In this document: piece by piece, positions 34,634-47,123 of the stretch
Position numbering within the stretch: the stretch's first letter is position 1
How the letters are laid out: every line of letters starts with the position of its first letter
Source of the DNA: Meridianimarinicoccus roseus
GTDB lineage: Bacteria > Pseudomonadota > Alphaproteobacteria > Rhodobacterales > Rhodobacteraceae
Assembly (NCBI RefSeq): GCF_003172915.1
Contig: NZ_QGKU01000032.1
Location: forward strand, 124,001-188,000
Direction of reading: 5' to 3'
Length of the DNA: 64,000 nucleotides
Made by a program: the position numbers and the translations under genes
The notes under the pieces: generated by a model
Databases searched by the model: none
Seen by the model: only the letters and a program-made list of their open reading frames with translations
What the model was told of the DNA's origin: nothing

Positions 34634-35737
34634 ATGCCGCAAGACCGCCGGGACGCACGGCCCGACACCACCACACGGACCGGCGGCGGCGCCGCTGATA
34701 CACATCCGGTCATCGACCAGGATGACTGGGATGCGCGTCTGGCCGATGCCCGCGCACGCCGGGCAGAGGTTCTGGCCCGGCGCATCGCCGAACAGCGCGG
34801 GCCCACTCCCGATCCCGCGGCCGAACCCGGGCCCGAGGCTGCGCTGAATTCCACGCCCGCAGAAGCCACCGCGCCGCACGCAGGTGTGCGCCAGACCTTT
34901 GGCGCGCGCAGAACATCGCCTCAGCCCGGGGCGCATTGGTTTGACGGGCCCCGACGCAAAGGCGCAGCGGGCGGGTTGGCCATGATGGGTGCGTTTTGCG
35001 TCGGGCTTGGATTCGCGTTGCCGTTCGCGCTGGTGCTGGCTCCGGCCTTCCAGTCGGACCGCGCCGCTGTATCCGCGCCGGTCACGCTGGCGGCACCTGC
35101 CATGCCTCGCGAGGTTTCCCTGAACGCACCAGCCAGTCCCGCACAGTCGGCACCCGCCACCCTGCCGGATGCCGTACCTGCGACGGATACTGCGCCCGCG
35201 CGCGGCCAGGCTGGGCCGGACGGCACGCCGAAGCTTGCGGCATCACCCGCGCCCGATGCGCCGCCGCCTGGCCCGCAAATGCAAACTGCAGATACGAACG
35301 ATCCGGGCGCAGGCGAAGCACCCCCGATTGACCCGCCAACACTGGCCCGCGCGAAGATCCATGTGAACGTGCCACGCTTCGCCAGCCAGAACCTTGTAGC
35401 CGACAAGATCGACGCTCTGCGTCAGGCCGGGTTCAGCGATCTGCCGCGCGCGGACACGCCCTATACGATCCGGACGGGGCAAGTTAGGTTCTACCACGCC
35501 GAGGACGCGCAGATCGCCGAACTGGTGGCCCGCCAGGCGGATGTGGAACTGCGCGACTTCACCAGCTACGCGCCCAAACCCCGCCCCGGAACGGTCGAAC
35601 TTTGGATGGCCGGGCGGTCCACAGGGGCACAGGTCACGCGGAGCAAGCCGGGCTTTTCGCTGTCCGGTGAGTTGCGCACGATGGGCGCTGCCTTCTCGGA
35701 CCTGGTGGAATCGTTCCCGCGCGGCAATGAACGCTGA
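34634..35737 (+). CDS. Membrane-anchored protein with LytR_C-like periplasmic domain
   Basis: A 367-residue protein of unknown function. Residues 1-110 are basic, Arg/Ala/Pro rich and probably cytoplasmic (DDWDARLADARARRAEVLAR). A transmembrane helix spans about 112-137. Then comes a long Ala/Pro linker to about 235, and a folded C-terminal domain: KIHVNVPRFASQNLVADKID, ALRQAGFSDLPRA, GQVRFYHAEDAQIAELVARQ, VELWMAG. That beta-alpha-beta order resembles LytR_C / SPOR-like cell-wall domains. AAAGG before the ATG. No operon partner is evident. Confidence 0.7.
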   Translation: MPQDRRDARPDTTTRTGGGAADTHPVIDQDDWDARLADARARRAEVLARRIAEQRGPTPDPAAEPGPEAALNSTPAEATAPHAGVRQTFGARRTSPQPGAHWFDGPRRKGAAGGLAMMGAFCVGLGFALPFALVLAPAFQSDRAAVSAPVTLAAPAMPREVSLNAPASPAQSAPATLPDAVPATDTAPARGQAGPDGTPKLAASPAPDAPPPGPQMQTADTNDPGAGEAPPIDPPTLARAKIHVNVPRFASQNLVADKIDALRQAGFSDLPRADTPYTIRTGQVRFYHAEDAQIAELVARQADVELRDFTSYAPKPRPGTVELWMAGRSTGAQVTRSKPGFSLSGELRTMGAAFSDLVESFPRGNER

Positions 35738-35777
35738 GCGCGGGGCGCGCGCTCGGCCCGGATCGCTTGCAGGCGGC

Positions 35778-38033
<2,256 letters not shown>

Positions 38034-38212
38034 CGGTGCTGGCTCCTCCCTCGCGGTTTGGCCGTCTTACGCGACCGGCTTCGCCGCCTCAACGGCAGGT
38101 TAGCGATACCAGTGCCGCAACCGTCCGCGCGCGGGCGACATTTTCAGGTTTTTCCCCCGCCCCCGGTGGATTACACCGCCGGGAGTGTCCGCAAACAGGG
38201 TCAGGGGCCGCC

Positions 38213-40837
38213 ATGACGCCGATGATGGCGCAGTATCTGGAAATCAAGGCCGCGCATCCGCACGCGCTTCTGTTCTACCGGATGGGCGACTTCTACGAGA
38301 TGTTCTTCGACGACGCGGTCGCGGCAGCGGCAGCGCTGGACATTGCGCTGACAAAGCGCGGCCAGCACGAAGGCGCGGACATCCCCATGTGCGGCGTGCC
38401 GGTGCATTCGGCCGAAAGCTATTTGCAGACATTGACGCGCAAGGGTTTCGTCGTCGCGATCTGCGAGCAGCTCGAAGACCCGGCCGAAGCGAAGAAGCGC
38501 GGCTCGAAATCCGTGGTCAAGCGCGGCGTTGTGCGGCTGGTCACGCCAGGCACCCTGACCGAGGACAGCCTGCTGGACGCGCGACGGCACAATTACCTTG
38601 CCGCGTGGTCGCTGATCCGGGACGAAGGCGCCCTGGCCTGGGCCGACATGTCCACCGGCGAGGTCGTGGTCGCGCCCTGCGCTCCCGTGGCGCTGGGTCC
38701 GCTGCTTGCCCGCCTGTCGCCTTCGGAACTCCTGTGCGTCGCGGCGCAAGAAGGCATGCTGCGTGAAATGACCGATGCGGCGGTGTCGGTTCTGGGCGCA
38801 GCGAGCTTCGACAGCACCAACGCCGATGCACGGCTTTGCGCACTTTATGGCGTGAAAACGCTGGATGCGTTCGGCGGTTTCACCCGCGCCGAGGTGTCGG
38901 CGCTTGGCGCGCTGGTGGACTACCTCGACCTGACACAGAAGGGAAACCTGCCGCTGCTGCGCCCGCCTGCCCGTGAAGCGGTGGGCGGCGCGATGCAGAT
39001 TGATGCCGCGACACGGCGAAATCTGGAAATCAGCCAGCGCCTTTCGGGCGGGCGCGACGGGTCGCTGCTAGCCGTGATCGACCGGACCGTGACAGCGCCA
39101 GGCGCGCGGCTTCTGGACAGGCGGCTTGCCGCACCGTCCTGCGACCTGGCCGAAATCCGCAGCCGCCACGATGCGATCGAGGTGCTTCTGGGCGACGGGC
39201 GGCTGCGCGATGACCTGCGCGCCGCGCTGCGCCGGGTACCGGACATGGACCGCGCGCTGGGGCGGCTGTCGCTGGATCGGGGCGGTCCACGCGACCTGGC
39301 GGCGCTGCGCGACGGGCTGGCCGAGGCGGAACAGGTGGCGCGCCTGCTGGACCGGGACGGGATGCCCGACCGGCTGACCGAAGCCACCCGCGGGCTGACA
39401 GGACATGACCGGCTGCGCGGCCTTCTCGACGCCGCCCTCGTCGCCGAGCCGCCGCATCTTGCCCGCGACGGCGGTTTCATCGCGCCAGGCCATGATGCGG
39501 CGCTGGACGAGGCGCGCACCCTGCGCGACGAAGGCCGCGGCGTGATCGCCGGCCTGCAGGCCGAGTATGCTGAAACCGCCGGGATCGGCACGCTGAAGAT
39601 CAAGCACAACAACGTGCTGGGCTACTTCATCGAAACCACCGCCACCCATGCGGGCAAGATGATGGCGCCGCCGCTATCCGAGACGTTCATTCACCGGCAG
39701 ACCACGGCCAGCGCAGTGCGCTTCACAACCGTGGAACTGTCGGATCTCGAGCGGCGCATCCTGAACGCAGGCAGCCAGGCGCTGGAGATCGAAAAGCGTC
39801 ACTTCGCGGCGCTGCGTGAGGCAGCTGTCGCCGCGGGCGCCAGCATCGGAATTGCGGCACGCGCGCTGGCCGAGATCGACCTGACCGCTGGACTGGCGGA
39901 TCTGGCCGCAGGCGGCGACTGGTGCCGCCCCCAGATGGACGACAGCCGCAGCTTCGAGGTCGTCGCCGGCCGCCACCCCGTGGTGGAGGCGGCGCTGCGA
40001 CGGGAAGGCGGTCAAGGCTTCGTGGCCAATGATTGCACTTTGACGGCCGACGAGGACGCGGCGATCTGCCTGCTGACCGGACCGAACATGGCCGGCAAAT
40101 CCACGTGGCTGCGGCAGAATGCACTGATTGCCCTTCTGGCTCAGGCCGGCGCGTTCGTGCCGGCTCGCTCGGCGCGGCTGGGTCTTGTCTCGCAGTTGTT
40201 CAGTCGGGTCGGTGCAGCCGACGATCTTGCGCGCGGTCGGTCCACCTTCATGGTCGAGATGGTTGAAACCGCCGCGATCCTGAACCAGGCAGACGCGCGG
40301 GCACTCGTGATCCTTGACGAAATCGGGCGCGGCACCGCGACCTATGACGGGCTTTCGATCGCCTGGGCCACGCTGGAACACCTGCACGACACGAACCGCT
40401 GCCGCGCGCTTTTCGCCACCCACTACCACGAACTGACCGCACTGGCCGACAAACTGCCAGGCGCGGCCAATGCCACGGTGTCGGTCAAGGAATGGGAGGG
40501 CGACGTGATCTTCCTGCACGAAGTGCGACCCGGCGCGGCGGACCGCAGTTACGGCGTGCAAGTGGCGCGGCTTGCGGGCCTTCCGCCCGCTGTGGTCCAA
40601 CGGGCGCGCGCAGTTCTCGACACGTTGGAGCGCAACGACCAGGAAACCGGCGGGCGAAGGCCTGTCATCGACGATCTGCCGCTGTTCGCTGCCCCGGCAC
40701 CGCCCCCCGCGCCAACGACCCTTCCAAGGGAGGACCCGCTGCGTCGCCGGGTGGACGATATCCAGCCGGACCAGATGACACCGCTTGAAGCGCTGTCGAT
40801 CCTGTACGAATTGAAGGGGTTGGCGAAGCCCGGCTAG
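38213..40837 (+). CDS. mutS: DNA mismatch repair protein MutS
   Basis: An 874-residue MutS. The mismatch-binding F-x-E motif is in [13 protein letters not shown] near residue 26. Domains II-IV follow, with [19 protein letters not shown] in the clamp. The ATPase has Walker [15 protein letters not shown] at about 622-632, then [15 protein letters not shown], Walker [16 protein letters not shown] and [12 protein letters not shown]. The C-terminal tetramerisation tail is present ([13 protein letters not shown]). ATG at 38213 gives the family N-terminus [12 protein letters not shown]. It converges with grpE. Confidence 0.97.
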   Translation: MTPMMAQYLEIKAAHPHALLFYRMGDFYEMFFDDAVAAAAALDIALTKRGQHEGADIPMCGVPVHSAESYLQTLTRKGFVVAICEQLEDPAEAKKRGSKSVVKRGVVRLVTPGTLTEDSLLDARRHNYLAAWSLIRDEGALAWADMSTGEVVVAPCAPVALGPLLARLSPSELLCVAAQEGMLREMTDAAVSVLGAASFDSTNADARLCALYGVKTLDAFGGFTRAEVSALGALVDYLDLTQKGNLPLLRPPAREAVGGAMQIDAATRRNLEISQRLSGGRDGSLLAVIDRTVTAPGARLLDRRLAAPSCDLAEIRSRHDAIEVLLGDGRLRDDLRAALRRVPDMDRALGRLSLDRGGPRDLAALRDGLAEAEQVARLLDRDGMPDRLTEATRGLTGHDRLRGLLDAALVAEPPHLARDGGFIAPGHDAALDEARTLRDEGRGVIAGLQAEYAETAGIGTLKIKHNNVLGYFIETTATHAGKMMAPPLSETFIHRQTTASAVRFTTVELSDLERRILNAGSQALEIEKRHFAALREAAVAAGASIGIAARALAEIDLTAGLADLAAGGDWCRPQMDDSRSFEVVAGRHPVVEAALRREGGQGFVANDCTLTADEDAAICLLTGPNMAGKSTWLRQNALIALLAQAGAFVPARSARLGLVSQLFSRVGAADDLARGRSTFMVEMVETAAILNQADARALVILDEIGRGTATYDGLSIAWATLEHLHDTNRCRALFATHYHELTALADKLPGAANATVSVKEWEGDVIFLHEVRPGAADRSYGVQVARLAGLPPAVVQRARAVLDTLERNDQETGGRRPVIDDLPLFAAPAPPPAPTTLPREDPLRRRVDDIQPDQMTPLEALSILYELKGLAKPG

Positions 40838-40838
40838 A

Positions 40839-41441
40839 TCAGCCGGGGTTCGATGACACGCCGACCTGCGCGGGTCGCAGCAGCCGGTCATGGAGCAGGA
40901 AGCCAAACGCCATCACCTCGATGATCTCGCCCTGCTTTGTGCCGGGCAGCGGCGCTTCGAACATCGCCTGGTGCAATTGCGGGTCGAACTTGTCGCCCTT
41001 CTGCGGCGCGACCTGCGTGATGCCATGCTTGCCGAAGATGTTGGTCAGCTCCCGCAGGGTCAGCTCCACCCCTTCCAGCAAGGCCTTGTCCTGTTCGCGC
41101 TGTTCGGGCGTCGCCGCGGCCAGCGCACGCGACAGGTTGTCGAACACCGGCAGCAGATCGCGCGCCAGCTTGGAGCCGCCATAGTTCTCGGCCTCGCGGC
41201 GGTCCTTGTCGCTGCGCTTGCGCGCGTTCTCCGCATCGGCCAGCGCCCGCATGAACCGGTCGCGCAATTCGTCGCGCTCGGCTTTAAGCGCGTCGATTTC
41301 ACCGCGAATGGCGTCATCCTGCGCGGCATCGAAGTCGGCCGCGCCTTCGGCAAGGGCGTCGATATCGACGGGCGGTTCGTCACCTGCCGCGGACAGGATG
41401 TCCTCGAGGTCGGTGATGTCCTTCTTTTTCGGGTCCGCCAT
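40839..41441 (-). CDS. grpE: Nucleotide exchange factor GrpE
   Basis: A 200-residue DnaK co-chaperone. A long coiled coil (AIRGEIDALKAERDELRDR, ALADAENARKRSDKDR) leads to the beta-domain with KHGITQVAPQKGDKFDPQLH, QAMFEAPLPGTKQGEI and VMAFGFLLHDRLLRPAQVGV. It releases ADP from DnaK. The ATG at 41441 has AAGGAG 7 nt upstream; an in-frame GTG two codons earlier is not needed. It lies 11 bp downstream of hrcA in one operon. Confidence 0.95.
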   Translation of the reverse strand: MADPKKKDITDLEDILSAAGDEPPVDIDALAEGAADFDAAQDDAIRGEIDALKAERDELRDRFMRALADAENARKRSDKDRREAENYGGSKLARDLLPVFDNLSRALAAATPEQREQDKALLEGVELTLRELTNIFGKHGITQVAPQKGDKFDPQLHQAMFEAPLPGTKQGEIIEVMAFGFLLHDRLLRPAQVGVSSNPG

Positions 41442-41452
41442 GTCCACTCCTT

Positions 41453-42523
41453 CTAACTGCGGTCGGAAATAAGCTTTCCGACAAGCTGGGCGGTGTAGTC
41501 CACGATCGGGACGATCCGGCCATAGTTCAGCCGGGTCGGACCGATGACACCCACCGCGCCGATGATCTTTCGATCTGCGTTCATATATGGGCTGACCACC
41601 AGAGAGGAACCCGAAAGTGAAAAAAGCTTGTTCTCGGAGCCGATAAAAATGCGCACACCTTCGCCCGCCTCGGTCAGTTCGAGAAACTCGGCGATGTCGC
41701 GCTTGCGCTCCAGGTCGTCAAACAGGCTGCGAATGCGCTCCAAGTCTTCCTGCGATTGGGAATCAAGCAGGTTGGACCGGCCGCGCACGATCAGCCGTTC
41801 GCTGCCCTCGGCCAGTTCGCTGCCGCTTTCCCATACGGCGAGCCCTGATTCGACCAGTTCCTTGGCAAGCCCGTCGATCTCGCGGCGGCGGCGGGTGATT
41901 TCGAGTTCGATCACGCCGCGCAACTCGCTCAGCGTACGGCCCTCGGCCAGTGCGTTGAGGAAGTTCGCCGCCTCCCGCATGGAAGATGGCGTCTGCCCTG
42001 GTGGTGGCGTGAACACCCGATTCTCGACATGACCATCGGCGAACACCAGCACCACCAGCGCACGGTCCGCAGCGAGGCTGACGAACTCGATATGCTTGAT
42101 CGGCGCTTCGTGCTTTGGGGTCAGAACCAGGCTCGCGCCATGCGTCACACCCGACAGCGCGGCACCGATATTGTCCAGCATCGCGCCAACATCGGACCCG
42201 TTCTTGCCCATTGTCGCGTCGATGCTCTCACGGTCCTGAAGCGTCAGGTCGTCGATTTCCAGGAACCCGTCCACGAACATGCGCAGGCCCTTCTCGGTCG
42301 GAATACGGCCCGCAGAAACGTGGGGCGAACCAAGCAGCCCCATGTATTCAAGGTCTTGCATCACATTTCGAATCGTCGCAGCGCTAACCTTCTCGCTCAT
42401 GGAGCGGGTCAGCGTGCGCGAACCCACCGGATCGCCGTTGTTCAGATAGCTTTCGACGACCCGCCGGAACACTTCGCGCGACCGATCATTCAGGTCCTGC
42501 AGCAGGGAAGCATCCTCACTCAT
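41453..42523 (-). CDS. hrcA: Heat-inducible transcription repressor HrcA
   Basis: A 356-residue repressor of the CIRCE regulon. Winged-helix N-terminus: LNDRSREVFRRVVESYLNNG, PVGSRTLTRSMSEKVSAATI, RNVMQDLEYMGLLGSPHVSA, GRIPTEKG. The C-terminal GAF-like domain includes VFADGHVENRVF and ends DRKIIGAVGVIGPTRLNYGR. ATG at 42523 is set by the conserved start of the winged helix. First gene of hrcA-grpE. No CIRCE inverted repeat (TTAGCACTC-N9-GAGTGCTAA) is visible upstream or before dnaK, so its targets (probably groESL) are outside the window. Confidence 0.95.
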   Translation of the reverse strand: MSEDASLLQDLNDRSREVFRRVVESYLNNGDPVGSRTLTRSMSEKVSAATIRNVMQDLEYMGLLGSPHVSAGRIPTEKGLRMFVDGFLEIDDLTLQDRESIDATMGKNGSDVGAMLDNIGAALSGVTHGASLVLTPKHEAPIKHIEFVSLAADRALVVLVFADGHVENRVFTPPPGQTPSSMREAANFLNALAEGRTLSELRGVIELEITRRRREIDGLAKELVESGLAVWESGSELAEGSERLIVRGRSNLLDSQSQEDLERIRSLFDDLERKRDIAEFLELTEAGEGVRIFIGSENKLFSLSGSSLVVSPYMNADRKIIGAVGVIGPTRLNYGRIVPIVDYTAQLVGKLISDRS

Positions 42524-42556
42524 TGTCACCGTCCTTGGTGGCGCGTTTCTCAAGGG

Positions 42557-42584
42557 TTGAACTACACCACCAGTGAAAGATAAG
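42557..42584 (+). promoter_or_regulatory. Possible housekeeping promoter of rph
   Basis: TTGAAC (42557-42562), 16 bp, GATAAG (42579-42584), 29 bp before the rph ATG. Both hexamers resemble sigma-70 boxes only loosely. Confidence 0.35.
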
Positions 42585-42613
42585 GGACCGCGACCCCAAC
42601 GCAAGGATTTGTC

Positions 42614-43327
42614 ATGCGCCCTTCCGGACGAAAGCTCAATGAACTTCGCCCCGTGACCATCGAGACAGGTGTGACACGGCACGCCGAAGGGTCCTGCCTG
42701 ATCCGCATGGGGGACACGCATGTGCTGTGCACCGCATCGCTTGAGGACCGTGTTCCGCCCTTCCTGAAAAACACGGGCCTTGGCTGGGTGACGGCGGAAT
42801 ACGGGATGCTGCCCCGCGCCACGCACAGCCGGATGCAGCGCGAGGCGAAGCGCGGACAATCGGGCCGCACGCAGGAAATCCAGCGCCTGATCGGCCGCAG
42901 CCTGCGCGCCGGCCTTGATCGCGTGGCCCTTGGTGAGCGGCAGATCACCATCGACTGTGACGTAATCCAGGCTGATGGCGGCACGCGCTGCGCGTCTATC
43001 ACCGGCGGCTGGGTCGCGCTGCGGTTGGCGGTGAACAAGCTGATGAAAGCGCGCGAGGTGCTGACTGACCCGCTGGTGGACCCGGTCGCTGCGGTCAGCT
43101 GCGGGATCTATGCCGGGCAGCCGGTTCTGGACCTCGACTATCCCGAGGACAGCGAGGCCGGCACCGACGGCAATTTCGTGATGACCGGGTCGGGCAAACT
43201 GATCGAGGTGCAGATGTCGGCCGAAGGCGCGACCTTCAGCCGGGACCAGATGGTCCAGCTTCTGGATCTTGCCGAAAGGGGCGTTGCCGGGCTGGTAGCC
43301 GCCCAGCATGAGGCCGTGGGCGCATGA
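42614..43327 (+). CDS. rph: Ribonuclease PH
   Basis: A 237-residue phosphorolytic 3'-5' exonuclease that trims tRNA 3' ends. [43 protein letters not shown]-like [20 protein letters not shown] and [20 protein letters not shown] are the standard RPH motifs (phosphate site Arg pair, catalytic Asp). Length matches the family. The stop overlaps the rdgB start (ATGA). hrcA lies divergent, a classic hrcA/rph arrangement in alphaproteobacteria. Confidence 0.97.
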   Translation: MRPSGRKLNELRPVTIETGVTRHAEGSCLIRMGDTHVLCTASLEDRVPPFLKNTGLGWVTAEYGMLPRATHSRMQREAKRGQSGRTQEIQRLIGRSLRAGLDRVALGERQITIDCDVIQADGGTRCASITGGWVALRLAVNKLMKAREVLTDPLVDPVAAVSCGIYAGQPVLDLDYPEDSEAGTDGNFVMTGSGKLIEVQMSAEGATFSRDQMVQLLDLAERGVAGLVAAQHEAVGA

Positions 43328-43935
43328 CTGCGCTTGGCCCACGCATGGTCATCGCGTCCCACAACGCGGGAAAGATCCGCGAGATCCGGGCGCTGATGGA
43401 GCCCTACGGGATCGAGGTGCAGTCTGCGGCGGAACTTGGGTTCGAGGAACCCGAAGAGACGGAAGACACATTTGCGGGCAATGCCCGGATCAAGGCGCAC
43501 GCCGCCGCCCAAGCTTCTGGCCTGCCCGCACTGAGCGACGACAGCGGCATCACCGTTGACGCGCTGGATGGCGCGCCCGGCGTCTATACGGCGGATTGGG
43601 CGGAAACCCCGAACGGCCGCGATTTCCCGATGGCGATGAAAAAGGTCTGGGACCTTCTGGAAGACAGTTGTGCCCCCGAACCGCGGCTTGCACAGTTCCG
43701 CTGCACGCTTTGCGTGGCTTGGCCCGACGGGCGCGACATGCTGTTCGAAGGCATCGTCGGCGGGCGGCTGGTCTGGCCGATGCGCGGCGCGCAGGGCTTC
43801 GGCTTCGATCCGATCTTCCTCCCCGACGGCGAGACCGAAACGTTCGGCGAAATGGACCCGTCCCGCAAACACGAGATGAGCCACCGCGCCGACGCTTTCG
43901 CCAAGCTGAAGGCCGGGCTTCTTGACCGCGGCTGA
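43324..43935 (+). CDS. rdgB: dITP/XTP pyrophosphatase (RdgB/HAM1)
   Basis: A 203-residue pyrophosphatase removing ITP, dITP and XTP from nucleotide pools. [55 protein letters not shown] and [20 protein letters not shown] are the HAM1 motifs; [10 protein letters not shown] closes the site. It starts 4 bp inside rph and its end overlaps hemW, so rph-rdgB-hemW form one operon. Confidence 0.97.
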   Translation: MTALGPRMVIASHNAGKIREIRALMEPYGIEVQSAAELGFEEPEETEDTFAGNARIKAHAAAQASGLPALSDDSGITVDALDGAPGVYTADWAETPNGRDFPMAMKKVWDLLEDSCAPEPRLAQFRCTLCVAWPDGRDMLFEGIVGGRLVWPMRGAQGFGFDPIFLPDGETETFGEMDPSRKHEMSHRADAFAKLKAGLLDRG

Positions 43936-45085
43936 CTGGGAAGCGGGGGGCTTCGGCCTTTATATCCACTGGCCTTTCTGCGCCGCGAAATGCCCCTATT
44001 GCGACTTCAACAGCCACGTCACCGCGCGGGTGGACCACGCCCGATGGCGCGATGCATACCTGTCGGAGATCGACCGTAGCGCCGACCTGACCGGCGGGCG
44101 CGTCCTGCGCACCGTGTTCTTCGGTGGCGGCACGCCCAGCCTGATGGACCCTGCGGTCGTGGCCGAAATCATGGCCCGTGTGCGCAGTCGCTGGCCCGTC
44201 GCGAACGATCTGGAGGTCACTCTCGAAGCCAACCCAACGTCGGTCGAAGCCGCGAAATTCCGCGCCTTCCGCGATGCCGGGATCAACCGTGTGTCGATGG
44301 GGATACAGGCACTGAACGACGATGATCTTCGGCGGCTCGGACGGATGCACAGCAGCGCAGAGGCGATTGCCGCTTTCGATGTCGCGCGCAGCATCTTCAA
44401 CCGGGTAAGCTTCGATTTGATCTATGCCCGCCAGGGCCAGACGTTGGACAGCTGGCGGGACGAGCTGTCCCGCGCACTGGCACTCGCTGTCGATCACCTG
44501 TCGCTATACCAACTGACGATCGAGCCGGGCACGGCCTTCGGGGATCGCCACGCGCGCGGCACCTTGCGCGATTTGCCCGGGGATGATTCTGCCGCCGACA
44601 TGTTCGACCTGACGCAAGACCTTTGCGCGGCGCAGGGGATGCCAGCCTACGAAGTGTCCAACCATGCCCGCGACGGGGCCGAAAGTCGTCACAACCTGAT
44701 CTATTGGCGCTATGGCGATTATCTTGGCATCGGGCCTGGCGCACATGGCCGCGTCACCCAGCAGCCGGGCGGACGCATGGCGACGGAAACCCACCGCCAG
44801 CCCGGCGCATGGCTGGCATCGGTAGAGAGAAACGGCAACGGCTCGTCGCTGACGGAACCCTTACCCCTGCCCGACCAGGCCGCCGAATACCTGATGATGA
44901 GTTTGCGGCTTGACGAAGGCACCGATTTGACGAGGCTGCATGCACTCGGGCTGACACCCGCGCGCGATACACTGTCACATCTGGCGGACCTTGGCCTGAT
45001 CACCGCCGCGGACGATCGCCTTCGAACCACCTTGCAGGGCCGACGCGTGCTGAACGCGATCCTGCGAGAGCTTCTTGCGGAGTAG
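43922..45085 (+). CDS. hemW: Radical SAM heme chaperone HemW
   Basis: A 387-residue radical-SAM-type protein long misnamed coproporphyrinogen III oxidase. The cluster motif is CAAKCPYC at residues 20-27 with the HemW-type continuation [55 protein letters not shown] and [20 protein letters not shown] are family motifs; the extra Cys of true HemN is absent, as expected. HemW carries heme to target proteins. The start is a TTG overlapping rdgB by 14 bp; no better start is nearby upstream of [10 protein letters not shown]. Confidence 0.93.
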   Translation: MTAADWEAGGFGLYIHWPFCAAKCPYCDFNSHVTARVDHARWRDAYLSEIDRSADLTGGRVLRTVFFGGGTPSLMDPAVVAEIMARVRSRWPVANDLEVTLEANPTSVEAAKFRAFRDAGINRVSMGIQALNDDDLRRLGRMHSSAEAIAAFDVARSIFNRVSFDLIYARQGQTLDSWRDELSRALALAVDHLSLYQLTIEPGTAFGDRHARGTLRDLPGDDSAADMFDLTQDLCAAQGMPAYEVSNHARDGAESRHNLIYWRYGDYLGIGPGAHGRVTQQPGGRMATETHRQPGAWLASVERNGNGSSLTEPLPLPDQAAEYLMMSLRLDEGTDLTRLHALGLTPARDTLSHLADLGLITAADDRLRTTLQGRRVLNAILRELLAE

Positions 45086-45087
45086 CC

Positions 45088-45441
45088 ATGCGCCTGTTCT
45101 GGACCTTTGCCGGACTGATCGCCGTGGCCATCGGTCTGGTGGGCATCGTCGTGCCCCTGCTGCCGACGGTCCCGCTGATGATCCTCGCGGCGTTCTGCTT
45201 CGGCAAATCCTCGCCCCGGCTGCACGACTGGCTCGTCGATCATCCGGTCTATGGCCCTCATATAAGGGACTGGCGGACGCACGGAGCAATCCGCGCCCCG
45301 GCAAAGCGGATCGCGACCGTTTCGATCTTCGTCGCATTCGGAATTTCGGTCATGCTGGCCGTTCGGCCCAGCATCCTAGCAATTCAAGCGGTCGTCCTGA
45401 TCGCCGTGCTGACGTTCATATGGTCCCGGCCGTCGGCGTAA
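45088..45441 (+). CDS. DUF454 (YbaN) family inner-membrane protein
   Basis: A 117-residue membrane protein. Two hydrophobic stretches near the start (LFWTFAGLIAVAIGLVGIVV, LPTVPLMILAAFCFGKSSPR) and one or two near the end match YbaN, with the conserved G-x-LPTTP-like GIVVPLLPTVP and CFGKSSPRLHDWL. Then YGPHIRDWRTHGAI. Function unknown. It follows hemW by 2 bp, and overlaps the 3' end of parB by 26 bp. Confidence 0.88.
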   Translation: MRLFWTFAGLIAVAIGLVGIVVPLLPTVPLMILAAFCFGKSSPRLHDWLVDHPVYGPHIRDWRTHGAIRAPAKRIATVSIFVAFGISVMLAVRPSILAIQAVVLIAVLTFIWSRPSA

Positions 45442-46312
45442 GGCTGAGAAGACGACACAGTTCGTCCAGCTGGTCCAGGGATTTATAAGCGATTGTTATT
45501 GTTCCATTTTCTTGACCTTCGCGGTGATTGACCGCGACCTTCATGCCAAGATTGGCACTCAGGTCCTGCTCCAGAGCGCGGGTGTCGGCGTCCTTGTCGC
45601 TGTCATTGCTGCGGCCGCCCTTGGCTTGCGCAGGTGCGGGCCCACTTTTAGCGAGTTTTTCGGTGTCGCGCACCGACAACCCTTTTTCTACCACGATCCG
45701 GGCCAACTTAAGCGGGTCATCGGTCGGAATAAGTGCGCGTGCGTGCCCCGCGCTGAGGCGCCCATCAATCATCAGCGACTGAACCTCGGGCGGAAGGTTG
45801 AGCAGACGCAACAAGTTGGCAATGTGGCTGCGGCTTTTACCAAGCGCCTCAGCCAACCGTTCCTGAGTATGACCGAAACGGTCCATCAATTGCCTATACC
45901 CGGCAGCTTCCTCGACCGGGTTGAGATCGGCCCTCTGAATATTCTCGATGATCGCAATTTCGAGGACTTCGGTATCGTCCAGGTCACGGACCAGAACCGG
46001 CAAGTCGTGCAACTGCGCCATCTGTGCGGCGCGCCAACGTCGTTCACCCGCGACGATCTGAAACTCATTGTCGCGCCCCGGTGACGGACGCACGATCAAC
46101 GGCTGGATCACACCCTTCTCACGAATCGAGTTCGCGAGATCCGTCAGATCGGCCTCCTGAAAGCGGCGACGCGGTTGGTCAGGGTTGGGCGAGATCTGTT
46201 CGATCGGAATTCGCCGCTCCGCCGCTCGAGGCGGGTTGCCCTGCTCGGGCACGGACACGTCGGCCATCAACGCGGACAGGCCCCGGCCCAGGCCTCTTTT
46301 TTCCCTGTTCAT
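45416..46312 (-). CDS. parB: Chromosome partitioning protein ParB
   Basis: A 298-residue ParB CTPase/DNA clamp. KRGLGRGLSALMADV opens it, then IPIEQISPNPDQPRRRFQEA, IVAGERRWRAAQMAQLHDLP (CTP-binding ParB/Srx fold) and ENIQRADLNPVEEAAGYRQL. The helix-turn-helix is LAEALGKSRSHIANLLRLLN. The C-terminal dimerisation part ends GTITIAYKSLDQLDELCRLL. ATG at 46312 has GGGGGAAAG before it; an ATG ten codons upstream lacks one. It binds parS (three sites at 47.4-49.6 kb) and with ParA segregates origins. Confidence 0.95.
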   Translation of the reverse strand: MNREKRGLGRGLSALMADVSVPEQGNPPRAAERRIPIEQISPNPDQPRRRFQEADLTDLANSIREKGVIQPLIVRPSPGRDNEFQIVAGERRWRAAQMAQLHDLPVLVRDLDDTEVLEIAIIENIQRADLNPVEEAAGYRQLMDRFGHTQERLAEALGKSRSHIANLLRLLNLPPEVQSLMIDGRLSAGHARALIPTDDPLKLARIVVEKGLSVRDTEKLAKSGPAPAQAKGGRSNDSDKDADTRALEQDLSANLGMKVAVNHREGQENGTITIAYKSLDQLDELCRLLSLTPTAGTI

Positions 46313-46322
46313 TCTTTCCCCC

Positions 46323-47123
46323 TCAAGCCGCAACAGATGCATGTCGCGCTAGTATTTCTTCCGCCAATGCAGTGTATGCCAGACTCCCTTTCGAAGCCGG
46401 ATCGTAGTCGAGAACCGGAATCGCATAGGACGGCGCCTCACTAACCCGGACGTTCCGCGGCACGATGGTTCTGAAAACCAACTCTCCCAACGTCTCCCGC
46501 GCATCAGCCTCGACCTGCTGCGCAAGACGGTTGCGCTGATCGTGCATCGTCAGAAGGACACCTTCAATCCGAAGCGCGGGATTGGCGGTCTGGCGAATCT
46601 CCCGGATCGTCAACATGAGTTGCGACAGGCCCTCGAGAGCGAAGAACTCGCTTTGCAGCGGGATCAGAATGGAATCCGCAGCGACCATGGCGTTGACGGT
46701 CAGAAGGTTCAGCGACGGCGGGCAGTCGATCAATACGAAATCCACGTCAAGCGCGGACAGTTGATCGCTCCGCAAGATATCACGCAACAGGAAGCTTCGC
46801 CGCTCATTCGCCACAAGTTCAATGTCTGCTGAACTCAGGTCCGTGGTCGCCGGCGCGATCACGACACCCGGAACGTTTGATTGCCGCACAACATCTGCCA
46901 GCAATGCGCCGTCGATCAACAAGTCGTAGGTTGTTGCAATACGATCTTCAATGTTGATGCCGATCCCGGTGGACGCGTTCCCCTGGGGGTCAAGATCAAC
47001 GATCAGGCATCTTGAGCCGCGCTTTTCAAGCGCAGCGGCAAGATTGATGGTCGTAGTTGTTTTTCCGACACCGCCCTTCTGGTTGGCGATTGCGATGATC
47101 CGGGCGGGAGACTCTTCAGGCAC
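46323..47123 (-). CDS. parA: Chromosome partitioning ATPase ParA
   Basis: A 266-residue Walker-type ATPase. The deviant Walker A is ANQKGGVGKTTTTINLAAAL, then LIVDLDPQGNASTGIGI, VLIDCPPSLNLLTVNAMVAA and PLQSEFFALEGLSQLM. Start taken as GTG at 47123 ([16 protein letters not shown]), overlapping rsmG by 8 bp. Upstream in-frame residues cover rsmG and are not real. It precedes parB by 10 bp in the same operon. Confidence 0.95.
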   Translation of the reverse strand: MPEESPARIIAIANQKGGVGKTTTTINLAAALEKRGSRCLIVDLDPQGNASTGIGINIEDRIATTYDLLIDGALLADVVRQSNVPGVVIAPATTDLSSADIELVANERRSFLLRDILRSDQLSALDVDFVLIDCPPSLNLLTVNAMVAADSILIPLQSEFFALEGLSQLMLTIREIRQTANPALRIEGVLLTMHDQRNRLAQQVEADARETLGELVFRTIVPRNVRVSEAPSYAIPVLDYDPASKGSLAYTALAEEILARHASVAA

